A DNA stretch of 5,844 bases from NCBI GenBank assembly GCA_035299065.1, contig DATGXI010000146.1:1-5844 (forward strand). The letters run 5' to 3'. Both the position numbers and the translations under genes were made by a program. This stretch comes from DASPJQ01 sp035299065 (lineage in GTDB: Bacteria; Bacteroidota; Bacteroidia; Flavobacteriales_D; UBA2798). This document shows, piece after piece, positions 1 through 4,655 of the stretch (position 1 is its first letter; every line of letters begins with the position of its first letter). Under the pieces are notes generated by a model. The model was not told the origin of the DNA. It made no database searches and saw only the letters and a list, made by a program, of their open reading frames with translations.

Positions 1-962
1 TCTTCACATACCAGTAAAATAGGTTGTTTTACATCCCTGATCATGGCGCCAACCCAGGGGGCAAAGTCTCCATTCAAACCAATATTTACCGATTGTGGAA
101 TAAAACCTTTGGCAAATACTTTATCGTTTCTTGTATCAAGAATCAGGGCTCCTGTGGCTTCTGCTGAAGTTTCAAATTCTGCTACTGAAAGTGATTTCAT
201 TCCGTGTTGCATCACAGCATCAAAACTTTTATACCCTTTTTTATTCATGGCCACATTCATTTCGAAATAGGCTGGTGGAGGAAGCAACCCTGTTGTAACT
301 GCTTTGATAAACGTTTCCTTATTTGGTTGGTTTAGGGCATAATTCATTTTTTTTTGATTGCCAAGTGTATCAACCGTCTCTTTCATCATGTTTTTTCCGC
401 AAGCCGAACCTGCACCATGTGCCGGGTAAACAATTATGTCATCAGGCAAAGGCATTATTTTCCTGGTTAAGCTTTCATACAACAATCCTGCTAATTCGTC
501 CATTGTTAAATTTGCTGCTTTTTGGGCCAGGTCAGGCCGGCCAACATCACCTAAAAAAAGCGTATCGCCACTAAACAATGCTGTTTCTTTACCGCTTTCA
601 TCCATTAATAAAAAACATGAACTTTCCATTGTATGCCCGGGAGTGTGCAGTACTTTAATTTTTATATTGCCCAATTCAAAAACCTGATTGTCTTCTGCAA
701 CCACTGCATCAAATTCGGGCTTCGCAGTTGGTCCGTAAACAACGGTTGCGTTCGTTTTTTTGCCTAAGTCAACATGGCCGCTTACAAAGTCAGCATGAAA
801 GTGCGTTTCAAAAATGTATTTAAGTTTTACACCATCTTTCGCAAGCCTGTCTAAATAGGGTTGTGTTTCCCGTAATGGGTCAATAATGGCAGCCTCGCCA
901 TTTGAAGTTATATAATAGGCTCCCTGTGCAAGGCAACCTGTATAAATTTGTTCTATTTTCAT
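1..962 (-). CDS. MBL-fold / rhodanese protein, persulfide dioxygenase-like (3' part outside window)
   Basis: The first 320 residues are visible; the frame is still open at base 1. Residues 1 to about 210 form a metallo-beta-lactamase fold: THFHAD (H54, H56, D58), TPGH (H110), SGDTLFLGD (D133) and YPAHG (H182). By analogy with ETHE1, H54, H110 and D133 would hold a single Fe(II). The last His of the usual HxHxDH is Phe (F59), which fits a one-metal site. From about residue 255 a rhodanese-like domain begins (LILDTR, then LLVCE at the edge). Fused proteins of this kind (CstB/BaeB group) have MBL, a non-catalytic rhodanese domain and then a catalytic rhodanese domain, so roughly 120-150 residues are probably missing. 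They oxidise glutathione or other low-molecular-weight persulfides to sulfite or thiosulfate in the cytoplasm. The ATG at 962 is the first in frame and has no Shine-Dalgarno sequence. The gene lies 89 bp after the transporter gene and has its own promoter. A plain glyoxalase-II-like hydrolase is less likely, given the rhodanese fusion. Confidence 0.9.
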   Translation of the reverse strand, partial: MKIEQIYTGCLAQGAYYITSNGEAAIIDPLRETQPYLDRLAKDGVKLKYIFETHFHADFVSGHVDLGKKTNATVVYGPTAKPEFDAVVAEDNQVFELGNIKIKVLHTPGHTMESSCFLLMDESGKETALFSGDTLFLGDVGRPDLAQKAANLTMDELAGLLYESLTRKIMPLPDDIIVYPAHGAGSACGKNMMKETVDTLGNQKKMNYALNQPNKETFIKAVTTGLLPPPAYFEMNVAMNKKGYKSFDAVMQHGMKSLSVAEFETSAEATGALILDTRNDKVFAKGFIPQSVNIGLNGDFAPWVGAMIRDVKQPILLVCE

Positions 963-996
963 ATACGTGTTTTTTTATAATTATCAATTTACAATA

Positions 997-1004
997 CAAA
1001 GGTC
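997..1004 (-). promoter_or_regulatory. candidate -7 box of the MBL/rhodanese gene
   Basis: GACCTTTG on the minus strand matches the Bacteroidetes -7 consensus TAnnTTTG except for its first base. It lies about 35 bp upstream of the start codon. There is no TTTG-type -33 box at the usual distance; the operator-like motif at 1026-1042 occupies that place, which suggests an activator-dependent promoter. Confidence 0.4.
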
Positions 1005-1025
1005 TGCAGTTTATTTTTCTTGTTT

Positions 1026-1042
1026 GGCTACTTTGGTTACAT
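1026..1042 (-). promoter_or_regulatory. operator-like motif upstream of the MBL/rhodanese gene
   Basis: ATGTAACCAAAGTAGCC on the minus strand matches the motif upstream of the transporter gene (1897-1913) at 14 of 17 positions. Both lie exactly 21 bp from the candidate -7 box. The arrangement TGTAA-N6-(TAGCC) resembles the 5-6-5 layout of Crp/Fnr sites, with only the distal half well kept. The likely binder is the Crp/Fnr protein encoded at 1908-2531 (inference). Confidence 0.5.
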
Positions 1043-1051
1043 AGCTAAAAT

Positions 1052-1846
1052 TTAATTAATAAGTGTTTCTTTAAGAATGATATAAATTCCCATGGTGAGA
1101 ACAAACCAGCCAAAAGCAGGTTTCAGTTTTGTGCCATTAATGCGTTTTGAAAGTGCAGTGCCTATAAAGATTCCCAGAATGGAAAATGCCGTTATTTTCA
1201 ATAAGAAAATCCAATCAATCACAGTTTCACTGTTTTCGCCAAAAAAGCCGATTAAGGATTTGGCAGCAATAATTACCAGTGAAGTTCCAACAGCTTCTTT
1301 CATGGGCAACTTGCTTAAAACAACCAGCGCAGGAATGATTAAAAACCCGCCTCCGGCACCAACCAGGCCGGTGAGCATACCAACTGCAATGCCTTCAAGA
1401 AGAATTAAAGGGTAATTAAACCGCTGTTGGTGTGGTGCTTCGTCAATGAGTCGTTCTTTTTTGATCATGCTGTAAGAGGCAATAATCATAAGAACAGCAA
1501 AAACAAGCATGAGTAAAATACTTTTTGTAATGGTAAGAGTTCCCACGGTAAAAATTTCATCAGGAATAGCAGGTACAATAAATGCCCGTGTCAGGAAAAC
1601 AGAAACAATGGATGGGATACCAAAAACGATAGCCGTTTTAATGTTTACAAGCTTTTTTTTGAAATAGGAAAAGGATCCAATAGCACTGGTTGCCCCCACA
1701 ATAAAAAGCGAATAGGCTGTTGCCGCAACAGCGTCAATACTGAATAAATAAACTAAAACGGGAACTGTAAGAACACTGCCGCCACCTCCAATTAAGCCAA
1801 GCGAAATGCCTGTTAAAATTGAACCGATATAACCTGCTATTAGCAT
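1052..1846 (-). CDS. TauE/SafE (TSUP) family membrane transporter
   Basis: A 264-residue integral membrane protein with about eight hydrophobic segments in two similar halves. Each half carries the glycine-rich signature of the family: GGGGSVLTVP at residues 20-29 and GAGGGFLIIP at 163-172. Segments run roughly 2-34, 40-60, 70-90, 105-127, 146-178, 184-204, 212-234 and 243-259, with a charged loop at 129-144 between the halves. Family members move sulfite, thiosulfate, sulfonates or other small sulfur or carboxylate anions across the inner membrane. Direction and substrate cannot be read from the sequence. Lying between a regulator and a persulfide dioxygenase-like gene, export of sulfite or thiosulfate made by the latter, or uptake of a sulfur substrate, is plausible (inference). 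Length is normal. The ATG at 1846 is followed directly by the first membrane segment; it lies 61 bp after the regulator's stop codon, with a promoter between. Confidence 0.9.
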   Translation of the reverse strand: MLIAGYIGSILTGISLGLIGGGGSVLTVPVLVYLFSIDAVAATAYSLFIVGATSAIGSFSYFKKKLVNIKTAIVFGIPSIVSVFLTRAFIVPAIPDEIFTVGTLTITKSILLMLVFAVLMIIASYSMIKKERLIDEAPHQQRFNYPLILLEGIAVGMLTGLVGAGGGFLIIPALVVLSKLPMKEAVGTSLVIIAAKSLIGFFGENSETVIDWIFLLKITAFSILGIFIGTALSKRINGTKLKPAFGWFVLTMGIYIILKETLIN

Positions 1847-1867
1847 AAAATTCTGTTATTGATCGCA

Positions 1868-1875
1868 CAAATGTG
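1868..1875 (-). promoter_or_regulatory. candidate -7 box of the TSUP transporter gene
   Basis: CACATTTG on the minus strand differs from TAnnTTTG only in its first base. It lies about 22 bp upstream of the ATG at 1846. As for the MBL/rhodanese gene, no TTTG -33 box is present, and the conserved motif sits 21 bp further upstream. Confidence 0.4.
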
Positions 1876-1896
1876 CGGTTTGGGCTTGGACTGCAC

Positions 1897-1913
1897 AGTT
1901 ACTTTTGTTACAT
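1897..1913 (-). promoter_or_regulatory. operator-like motif upstream of the TSUP gene
   Basis: ATGTAACAAAAGTAACT on the minus strand is an imperfect palindrome, GTAAC-N4-GT(A)AC, with one mismatch from full GTAAC/GTTAC symmetry. It overlaps the last codons and stop of the regulator gene (1908-1913). Taking the -7 box at 1868-1875 as spanning about -11 to -4, the motif centre falls near -41, the position of class II Crp/Fnr activator sites. The near copy at 1026-1042 has the same spacing. Confidence 0.55.
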
Positions 1914-2531
1914 AAGCGTAATTTTGTTACGTCCCAATAGAACTGCTCCATTCTCTTCCAGCTGTTTTAATAACCTTGAAACAACCACCCTGGCTGTGCC
2001 AAGTTCATTTGCCAATTGCTCATGGGTAATGAAAATGGTTTTGGTTTGTGTCAGTTCTGCCTTCTTCCTGAGCAAACCCAGCAAACGTTCGTCTACCTTT
2101 TTAAAGGCAATGGCATTCACAATTTCCAGTAATTCTTCAAATCTTTTATGATATAAACGAAAAATGTAATCAAGCCATTGGGGATATTCCTTAATGAGCA
2201 ATGAAACTTTTTCTATTGGTAAAAAAAGAATTTCTGCATCCTCTTCAACTTCGGCCTTTACTTTACTTGTTTCATGGTGAAGCCCGCCTAAAAAAGACAT
2301 AATGCAGCTTTCGCCAGCTTTTATATAATACAATAAAATTTCTCTCCCATCTTCTTCTGTGCGTATTACTTTCACTATGCCCCTGGTGACAATGGGAATG
2401 GAACGGATGTGCGAATTCTCATTCAAAATAAGGCTTCCGGCATTGTAGTTTTTTTGAATGCCATGTTTATACAACATACCAACCAATTCAGGCGATGATT
2501 TAAATTCTGCTATTTCCTGCAAATCCTCCAT
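1908..2531 (-). CDS. Crp/Fnr-family transcriptional regulator
   Basis: A 207-residue protein of normal family length. Residues about 20-115 form the cNMP-binding-type beta-barrel (GIVKVIRTEEDGREILLYYI at 51-70, then KAGE). A long dimerisation helix spans about 115-145, and a C-terminal winged helix runs from about 145. The helix-turn-helix is at 168-196 (HEQLANELGTARVVVSRLLK). Residues that bind cAMP in Crp are not evident, and there is no FNR-type set of iron-sulfur cysteines; the single Cys is C76. Recognition-helix residues are R181, V182, S185 and R186. V182 (codon at 1986-1988) replaces the Glu usual at this place. The gene directly precedes the transporter and MBL/rhodanese genes, each with a candidate site, so it probably controls them in response to sulfur or redox state (inference). 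An exact -7 box lies only 4 bp upstream of the ATG, implying a nearly leaderless mRNA, or a start at M19. Confidence 0.9.
   Translation of the reverse strand: MEDLQEIAEFKSSPELVGMLYKHGIQKNYNAGSLILNENSHIRSIPIVTRGIVKVIRTEEDGREILLYYIKAGESCIMSFLGGLHHETSKVKAEVEEDAEILFLPIEKVSLLIKEYPQWLDYIFRLYHKRFEELLEIVNAIAFKKVDERLLGLLRKKAELTQTKTIFITHEQLANELGTARVVVSRLLKQLEENGAVLLGRNKITLM
1917..1931. promoter_or_regulatory. possible second regulator site (CGTAA-N5-TTACG)
   Basis: A perfect inverted repeat CGTAA-N5-TTACG lies inside the 3' end of the regulator coding sequence, 19 bp centre-to-centre from the main motif at 1897-1913. It contains GTAACAAAA, like the main site, but its half-site spacing is one base shorter (GTA-N7-TAC). 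It may be an auxiliary site or chance. Confidence 0.25.
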
Positions 2532-2535
2532 AACA

Positions 2536-2543
2536 CAAAATTA
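2536..2543 (-). promoter_or_regulatory. -7 box-like sequence at the regulator start
   Basis: TAATTTTG on the minus strand matches TAnnTTTG exactly and ends 4 bp before the ATG of the Crp/Fnr gene. No TTTG is found 19-21 bp further upstream. If used, transcription would begin at about the start codon. It could also be chance in AT-rich DNA. Confidence 0.25.
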
Positions 2544-2675
2544 GGCAATTGTTGAGGGTATGGGGTATGACATTCGTCAGTTGGGATTAATGTAAGAGTA
2601 GAATAGAGTAGGTTAAAGTAGTGGAAGGCAAAAAGAAAATGGTTACCCTATGTTCGGTCTGTGGCATATTAAATG

Positions 2676-2701
2676 AAAAAAGCCACTGTTAAAGTGGCTT
2701 T
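2676..2701 (-). terminator. intrinsic terminator following a tRNA-Lys 3' fragment
   Basis: AAAGCCACT (2679-2687) pairs perfectly with AGTGGCTTT (2693-2701) around a 5-nt loop, and the minus strand continues with a T run (A run at 2676-2681 on the plus strand). It lies exactly 12 nt downstream of the base matching the tRNA discriminator (2714), as at the intact tRNA-Lys. It may be the original terminator of that tRNA, before an element displaced it. Confidence 0.7.
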
Positions 2702-2710
2702 AATCGTTAT

Positions 2711-2725
2711 TTGTGATCCCGCTGG
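2711..2725 (-). repeat. copy of tRNA-Lys 3' end (candidate att site)
   Basis: Fifteen bases are identical to 4549-4563, the 3' end of tRNA-Lys (CCAGCGGGATCACAA on the minus strand): part of the T stem, the acceptor 3' strand, the discriminator A and two flanking bases. Homology stops at both sides. A 15-base identity by chance in a window this size is expected about once in 100,000 (my rough estimate). A terminator follows in the same orientation as at the real tRNA. It is best read as the distal attachment site of an integrated element. Confidence 0.65.
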
Positions 2726-3310
2726 AATTTTTGACATCTTTTTACTTAACTGGTAATTAATGATTTGTGTTGGCTTTTATTTTCTTCGGTGAACGGTCTG
2801 GCAAGGGGTTTTTATCATTGTATTCTTAAAGATAATGAAGGTCTAACAATAGGTTCTTCTAGGTTTTATGAGAACATAAGTTATTGCCAATTTGATCAAC
2901 ATTTTTTTGGTGAATAAATTTCGGATGAGCAATTACTAAACATTCAATTTTTTTAATAATTTAGACCCTGTAATTATTTAATTGCATTGTTGGAGTTGTT
3001 GGCCGTGTTCTCTTACCAACTAGGATTAGTTTCTAATCTTAATAATCATGTTAGGCGACTTGGGCCTAAAATAAATCAAGGAGATTATTTCTAAACATAT
3101 TGGAAATAGTTGTGTTTTCCATTGTGGCTGGAAGGGGGTAGCCAAAGGTTTTGCTTAGCTCATTTGTACATATGGGCCTGGATGAGCTTTGCAAAATTTT
3201 AAATCAATTTTTTAAATTAACTTAACACGGCAAAATTATGATTCGTATACAAATTGATTGGCTGAAAAAGCGCATTACGCTACAAGTCGGTCTGAAATAA
3301 GCAAATAACG

Positions 3311-3336
3311 GGGGTGGACAAAGCGCCACCCCTTTT
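3311..3336 (+). terminator. GC-rich hairpin terminator between convergent sides
   Basis: GGGGTGG (3311-3317) pairs with CCACCCC (3326-3332) around an 8-nt loop, followed on the plus strand by TTTT. It begins two bases beyond the stop codon of the unknown gene on the minus strand, where the hairpin is followed by a T-poor tract. It may therefore act as terminator for that gene with help of the hairpin alone, or in both directions. Confidence 0.55.
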
Positions 3337-4039
3337 ATACTAGATAGTAAAAGTCATTCTCCTTATCGTATCCAGCAAGGGAATTGTTTTCAAGTCGTTT
3401 CCATACCTTTTCAATAGCGTCTTGCCAATTAGCTTCACCTTCAAAAGATTTTTTCTTATTGGAACTTGATATTATTCGTTTATTGAATAGCTCTTTTGAG
3501 TGAAGGATTATTGCAATGGAAATGCCTTTTCCAAGATAGTGTTTTTGTGAATCGGGATATAAATCAACAACTTTTAAGTCTTGCCCATTTTCCATTACTC
3601 TAAGCTGAAAGCTAAATTTTCCAAAATTCTCGCGTCCCTCTTCCCAAATGTCAAAAATATATGCCAAGCCACCATATGTAGAAATATAATCCAAGTAATA
3701 TTCGAAAAGAAAGTCAAAGGCAATCTCGTTTTTATGACTGACTATTCGACCTCTAATCTTAGTAGGATTGATTTTATCAATTTCATTTTTTATTTTAGAT
3801 AGTTTTGATTGAAATAAATAATAATTCTCTAAAGTGATTTGCAGCTCCTCAGGCAATAGGTGGATGTCAGAAAATTTGTAGGTAATTAATTCTTCAATTT
3901 CGTTTTTAACTTTGGATAAGAATTCGATTTTGCAATTGGAAGATTCAAGAATGGATAAAATTTTTTTATTTAATCCAGAAACTTCTTTTGAAGGCTCTAA
4001 AACCATTTGATACAAATCTTCAATATCTTGAATCTTCAT
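3335..4039 (-). CDS. protein of unknown function, AT-rich, likely element cargo
   Basis: A 234-residue protein that I do not recognise. It has no signal peptide or membrane segment and is probably cytoplasmic. The N-terminal half (about 15-90) is rich in Leu, Lys and Glu and probably helical. The middle (about 95-165) looks like mixed alpha/beta (VSHKNEIAFDFLFEYYLDYI, then FSFQLRVMENGQDLKVVDLY). The C-terminal part holds GKGISIAIILHSKELF, a Lys/Ser-rich loop, and WQDAIEKVWKRLENNSLAGY, which faintly recalls acetyltransferase-type C-termini; this is too weak to name a function. GC content is clearly lower than in the flanking genes (one sampled 60-base line is 28% against 52% in the thiolase), which suggests foreign origin. 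The uninterrupted frame, a good promoter at 4111-4142 and a hairpin after the stop argue that the gene is live. Confidence 0.75.
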   Translation of the reverse strand: MKIQDIEDLYQMVLEPSKEVSGLNKKILSILESSNCKIEFLSKVKNEIEELITYKFSDIHLLPEELQITLENYYLFQSKLSKIKNEIDKINPTKIRGRIVSHKNEIAFDFLFEYYLDYISTYGGLAYIFDIWEEGRENFGKFSFQLRVMENGQDLKVVDLYPDSQKHYLGKGISIAIILHSKELFNKRIISSSNKKKSFEGEANWQDAIEKVWKRLENNSLAGYDKENDFYYLV

Positions 4040-4040
4040 A

Positions 4041-4068
4041 AAGCGAAGTTAGTTTATCAAGTTCGCTT
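4041..4068 (-). promoter_or_regulatory. inverted repeat in the leader of the unknown gene
   Basis: AAGCGAA (4041-4047) and TTCGCTT (4062-4068) form an inverted repeat; extended to ten bases per arm it has one mismatch. It ends one base before the ATG at 4039. It could be an operator or an mRNA hairpin sequestering the start. Its right arm overlaps the next inverted repeat (4066-4090), so the two hairpins cannot form fully at once. Confidence 0.4.
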
Positions 4069-4090
4069 GCCGAAAGAAAAATTCGGTAAG
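4066..4090 (-). promoter_or_regulatory. second inverted repeat in the same leader
   Basis: CTTGCCGAA (4066-4074) and TTCGGTAAG (4082-4090) pair at 8 of 9 positions around a 7-nt loop. It lies between the candidate promoter (4111-4142) and the start-proximal inverted repeat, in the predicted 5' leader. Confidence 0.4.
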
Positions 4091-4110
4091 CAGAATGTTA
4101 TTTCTATTAG

Positions 4111-4142
4111 TAAAATTAGAGATTTAGTTTTCTTGAATCAAA
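4111..4142 (-). promoter_or_regulatory. promoter of the unknown gene
   Basis: On the minus strand TTTG (4142-4139), a 20-bp spacer, then TAATTTTA (4118-4111) match the Bacteroidetes layout TTTG-N19-21-TAnnTTTG with one mismatch. Transcription would begin near 4107, giving a leader of about 70 nt that carries both inverted repeats. Confidence 0.45.
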
Positions 4143-4181
4143 ACATTCTCAGCACCTTCATTTCAATGTATGAGTCCCAAC

Positions 4182-4213
4182 AAAAAAGTGTAACTGTTTG
4201 ACAGTTACACTTT
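4182..4213 (-). terminator. strong hairpin terminator next to an imperfect tRNA 3' end
   Basis: AAAGTGTAACTGT (4185-4197) and ACAGTTACACTTT (4201-4213) pair perfectly over 13 bp around a 3-nt loop. On the minus strand a T run follows (A run 4182-4187). Counting from the tRNA-like discriminator at 4226, the hairpin begins after exactly 12 nt, as in the other two tRNA-end copies. It insulates the unknown gene from transcription coming from tRNA-Lys and the repeats. Confidence 0.75.
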
Positions 4214-4222
4214 CCCTTTTTT

Positions 4223-4241
4223 TGGTGATCACGCTGAGATT
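4223..4241 (-). repeat. imperfect copy of tRNA-Lys 3' end
   Basis: From 4225 to 4241, 14 of 17 bases match 4551-4567 of the tRNA-Lys region when aligned without gaps (GTGATC-x-CGCTG-x-GA-x-T on the plus strand). On the minus strand the discriminator A is followed by CCA, which the chromosomal tRNA does not encode. On its own the match could be chance, but the terminator at the same 12-nt distance supports a real remnant. Confidence 0.4.
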
Positions 4242-4345
4242 GCGTCCTTACAGGCCACGGACCCAGCTTAGCCTTGGCAATGCAAAACCCTGCGTCTTGC
4301 TACGCAATCCGTGTTTTTCTTTTCCCTTTTGCGCTTACAAAAGCT
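4238..4345. repeat. tandem direct repeat, copy 1 (108 bp)
   Basis: Nearly identical to 4368-4476. The last 67 bases or so are identical; differences and one single-base indel cluster near the left end. The left part of the unit is bounded by inverted ends: GATTGCGT at 4238-4245 and ACGCAATCC at 4302-4310. An inner hairpin TGCGT-N6-ACGCA lies near the right inverted end. No reading frame in it looks genuine. Confidence 0.85.
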
Positions 4346-4367
4346 GTTTTTTTGATTTTTATATAGG

Positions 4368-4476
4368 GATTGCGTCCCTATCGGGCCGCGGACCCAGCTT
4401 ATCCTCGGCAATGCAAAACCCTGCGTCTTGCTACGCAATCCGTGTTTTTCTTTTCCCTTTTGCGCTTACAAAAGCT
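4368..4476. repeat. tandem direct repeat, copy 2 (109 bp)
   Basis: Second copy, offset by 130 bp. Here the inverted ends are perfect over nine bases: GGATTGCGT (4367-4375) and ACGCAATCC (4433-4441), enclosing a 75-bp MITE-like unit. A second hairpin ATAGGGA-N5-TCCCTAT (4363-4381) overlaps the left end and is lost in copy 1. The T-rich tail (4442-4476) is also shared, so the whole segment was duplicated in tandem rather than the 75-bp unit inserted twice. Confidence 0.85.
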
Positions 4477-4505
4477 AGCGCTTTTCAACGCGCTTTATTC
4501 AAAAG

Positions 4506-4539
4506 AAAAACCCCAACGCGTTTCGCACGTTGGGGTTTT
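4506..4539 (-). terminator. intrinsic terminator of tRNA-Lys
   Basis: AAAACCCCAACG (4507-4518) pairs with CGTTGGGGTTTT (4528-4539) around a 9-nt loop. On the minus strand it ends in TTTTTCTTTT. It starts 12 nt after the tRNA discriminator base. Confidence 0.85.
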
Positions 4540-4551
4540 GTATTGCTCTTG

Positions 4552-4624
4552 TGATCCCGCTGGGACTCGAACCCAGGACCCATACATTAAAAGTGTATTG
4601 CTCTACCAGCTGAGCTACGGAATC
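4552..4624 (-). tRNA. tRNA-Lys (anticodon TTT)
   Basis: A complete 73-nt cloverleaf on the minus strand: acceptor stem GATTCCG/CGGGATC (with one T-G pair) and discriminator A; D stem GCTC/GAGC with loop AGCTGGTA; anticodon stem ATACA/TGTAT with loop CTTTTAA, giving anticodon TTT; variable loop GGGTC; T stem CTGGG/CCCAG with loop TTCGAGT. CCA is not encoded. It decodes AAA and AAG. Its 3' end is the likely integration target for the neighbouring AT-rich element. Confidence 0.97.
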
Positions 4625-4647
4625 ATTCCCTTTTTTCTAAGAGGCTG

Positions 4648-4655
4648 CAAATATA
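4648..4655 (-). promoter_or_regulatory. -7 box of the tRNA-Lys promoter
   Basis: TATATTTG on the minus strand matches TAnnTTTG exactly. It lies 23 bp upstream of the first base of the mature tRNA. No TTTG is seen at 19-21 bp upstream, so the -33 element is weak or different. Confidence 0.5.

Larger units (their letters stand above)
2544..3310. other. gene-free AT-rich stretch
   Basis: No convincing coding region on either strand; all frames are closed by frequent stops. It holds a hairpin terminator (2679-2701), a copy of the tRNA-Lys 3' end (2711-2725), and small hairpins of unknown meaning at 3024-3038 (GATTAG-TTT-CTAATC) and 3051-3069... more exactly TTAGGC at 3051-3056 with GCCTAA at 3064-3069. 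A 20-codon reading frame (3238-3300, plus strand) ends 10 bp before the hairpin at 3311. The stretch beyond 2726 may be decayed mobile-element DNA. Confidence 0.6.
2711..4563. mobile_element. putative decayed integrative element(s) at tRNA-Lys
   Basis: The stretch is bounded by direct repeats of the tRNA-Lys 3' end (2711-2725 and 4549-4563), with a third, imperfect copy inside (about 4223-4241). It is AT-rich, almost gene-free and contains one compositionally distinct gene of unknown function. All of this fits a genomic island that integrated by site-specific recombination at a tRNA 3' end, possibly twice in tandem, and then shrank. No integrase or other mobility gene is visible, so the call rests on the flanking repeats, terminator spacing and composition. 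Decay of duplicated tRNA-Lys genes is the main alternative. Confidence 0.45.

Noticed and set aside
43..687. Plus-strand frames of 75 and 83 codons
   Set aside because: They lie opposite the MBL/rhodanese gene, whose frame is open and carries clear family motifs.
2591..2607. ATGTAAGAGTAG-like sequence upstream of the regulator as a third operator
   Set aside because: It lacks the second half-site and the C after GTAA, and lies on the opposite strand from the other two sites; no -7 box at the 21-bp distance.
2960..3095. Open stretch without start codon, about 45 codons, plus strand
   Set aside because: No start codon, no family resemblance and no codon bias; expected length for AT-rich non-coding DNA.
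4182..4213. GTAAC in the 13-bp palindrome as a Crp/Fnr site
   Set aside because: The loop is 3 nt and the arms continue to an A/T-run, so it fits a terminator; the spacing between GTAAC and GTTAC differs from the operator-like sites.
4198..4554. Plus-strand frame of 118 codons
   Set aside because: It consists mostly of translated tandem repeat, the two halves repeating the same peptide-like string; no independent support.
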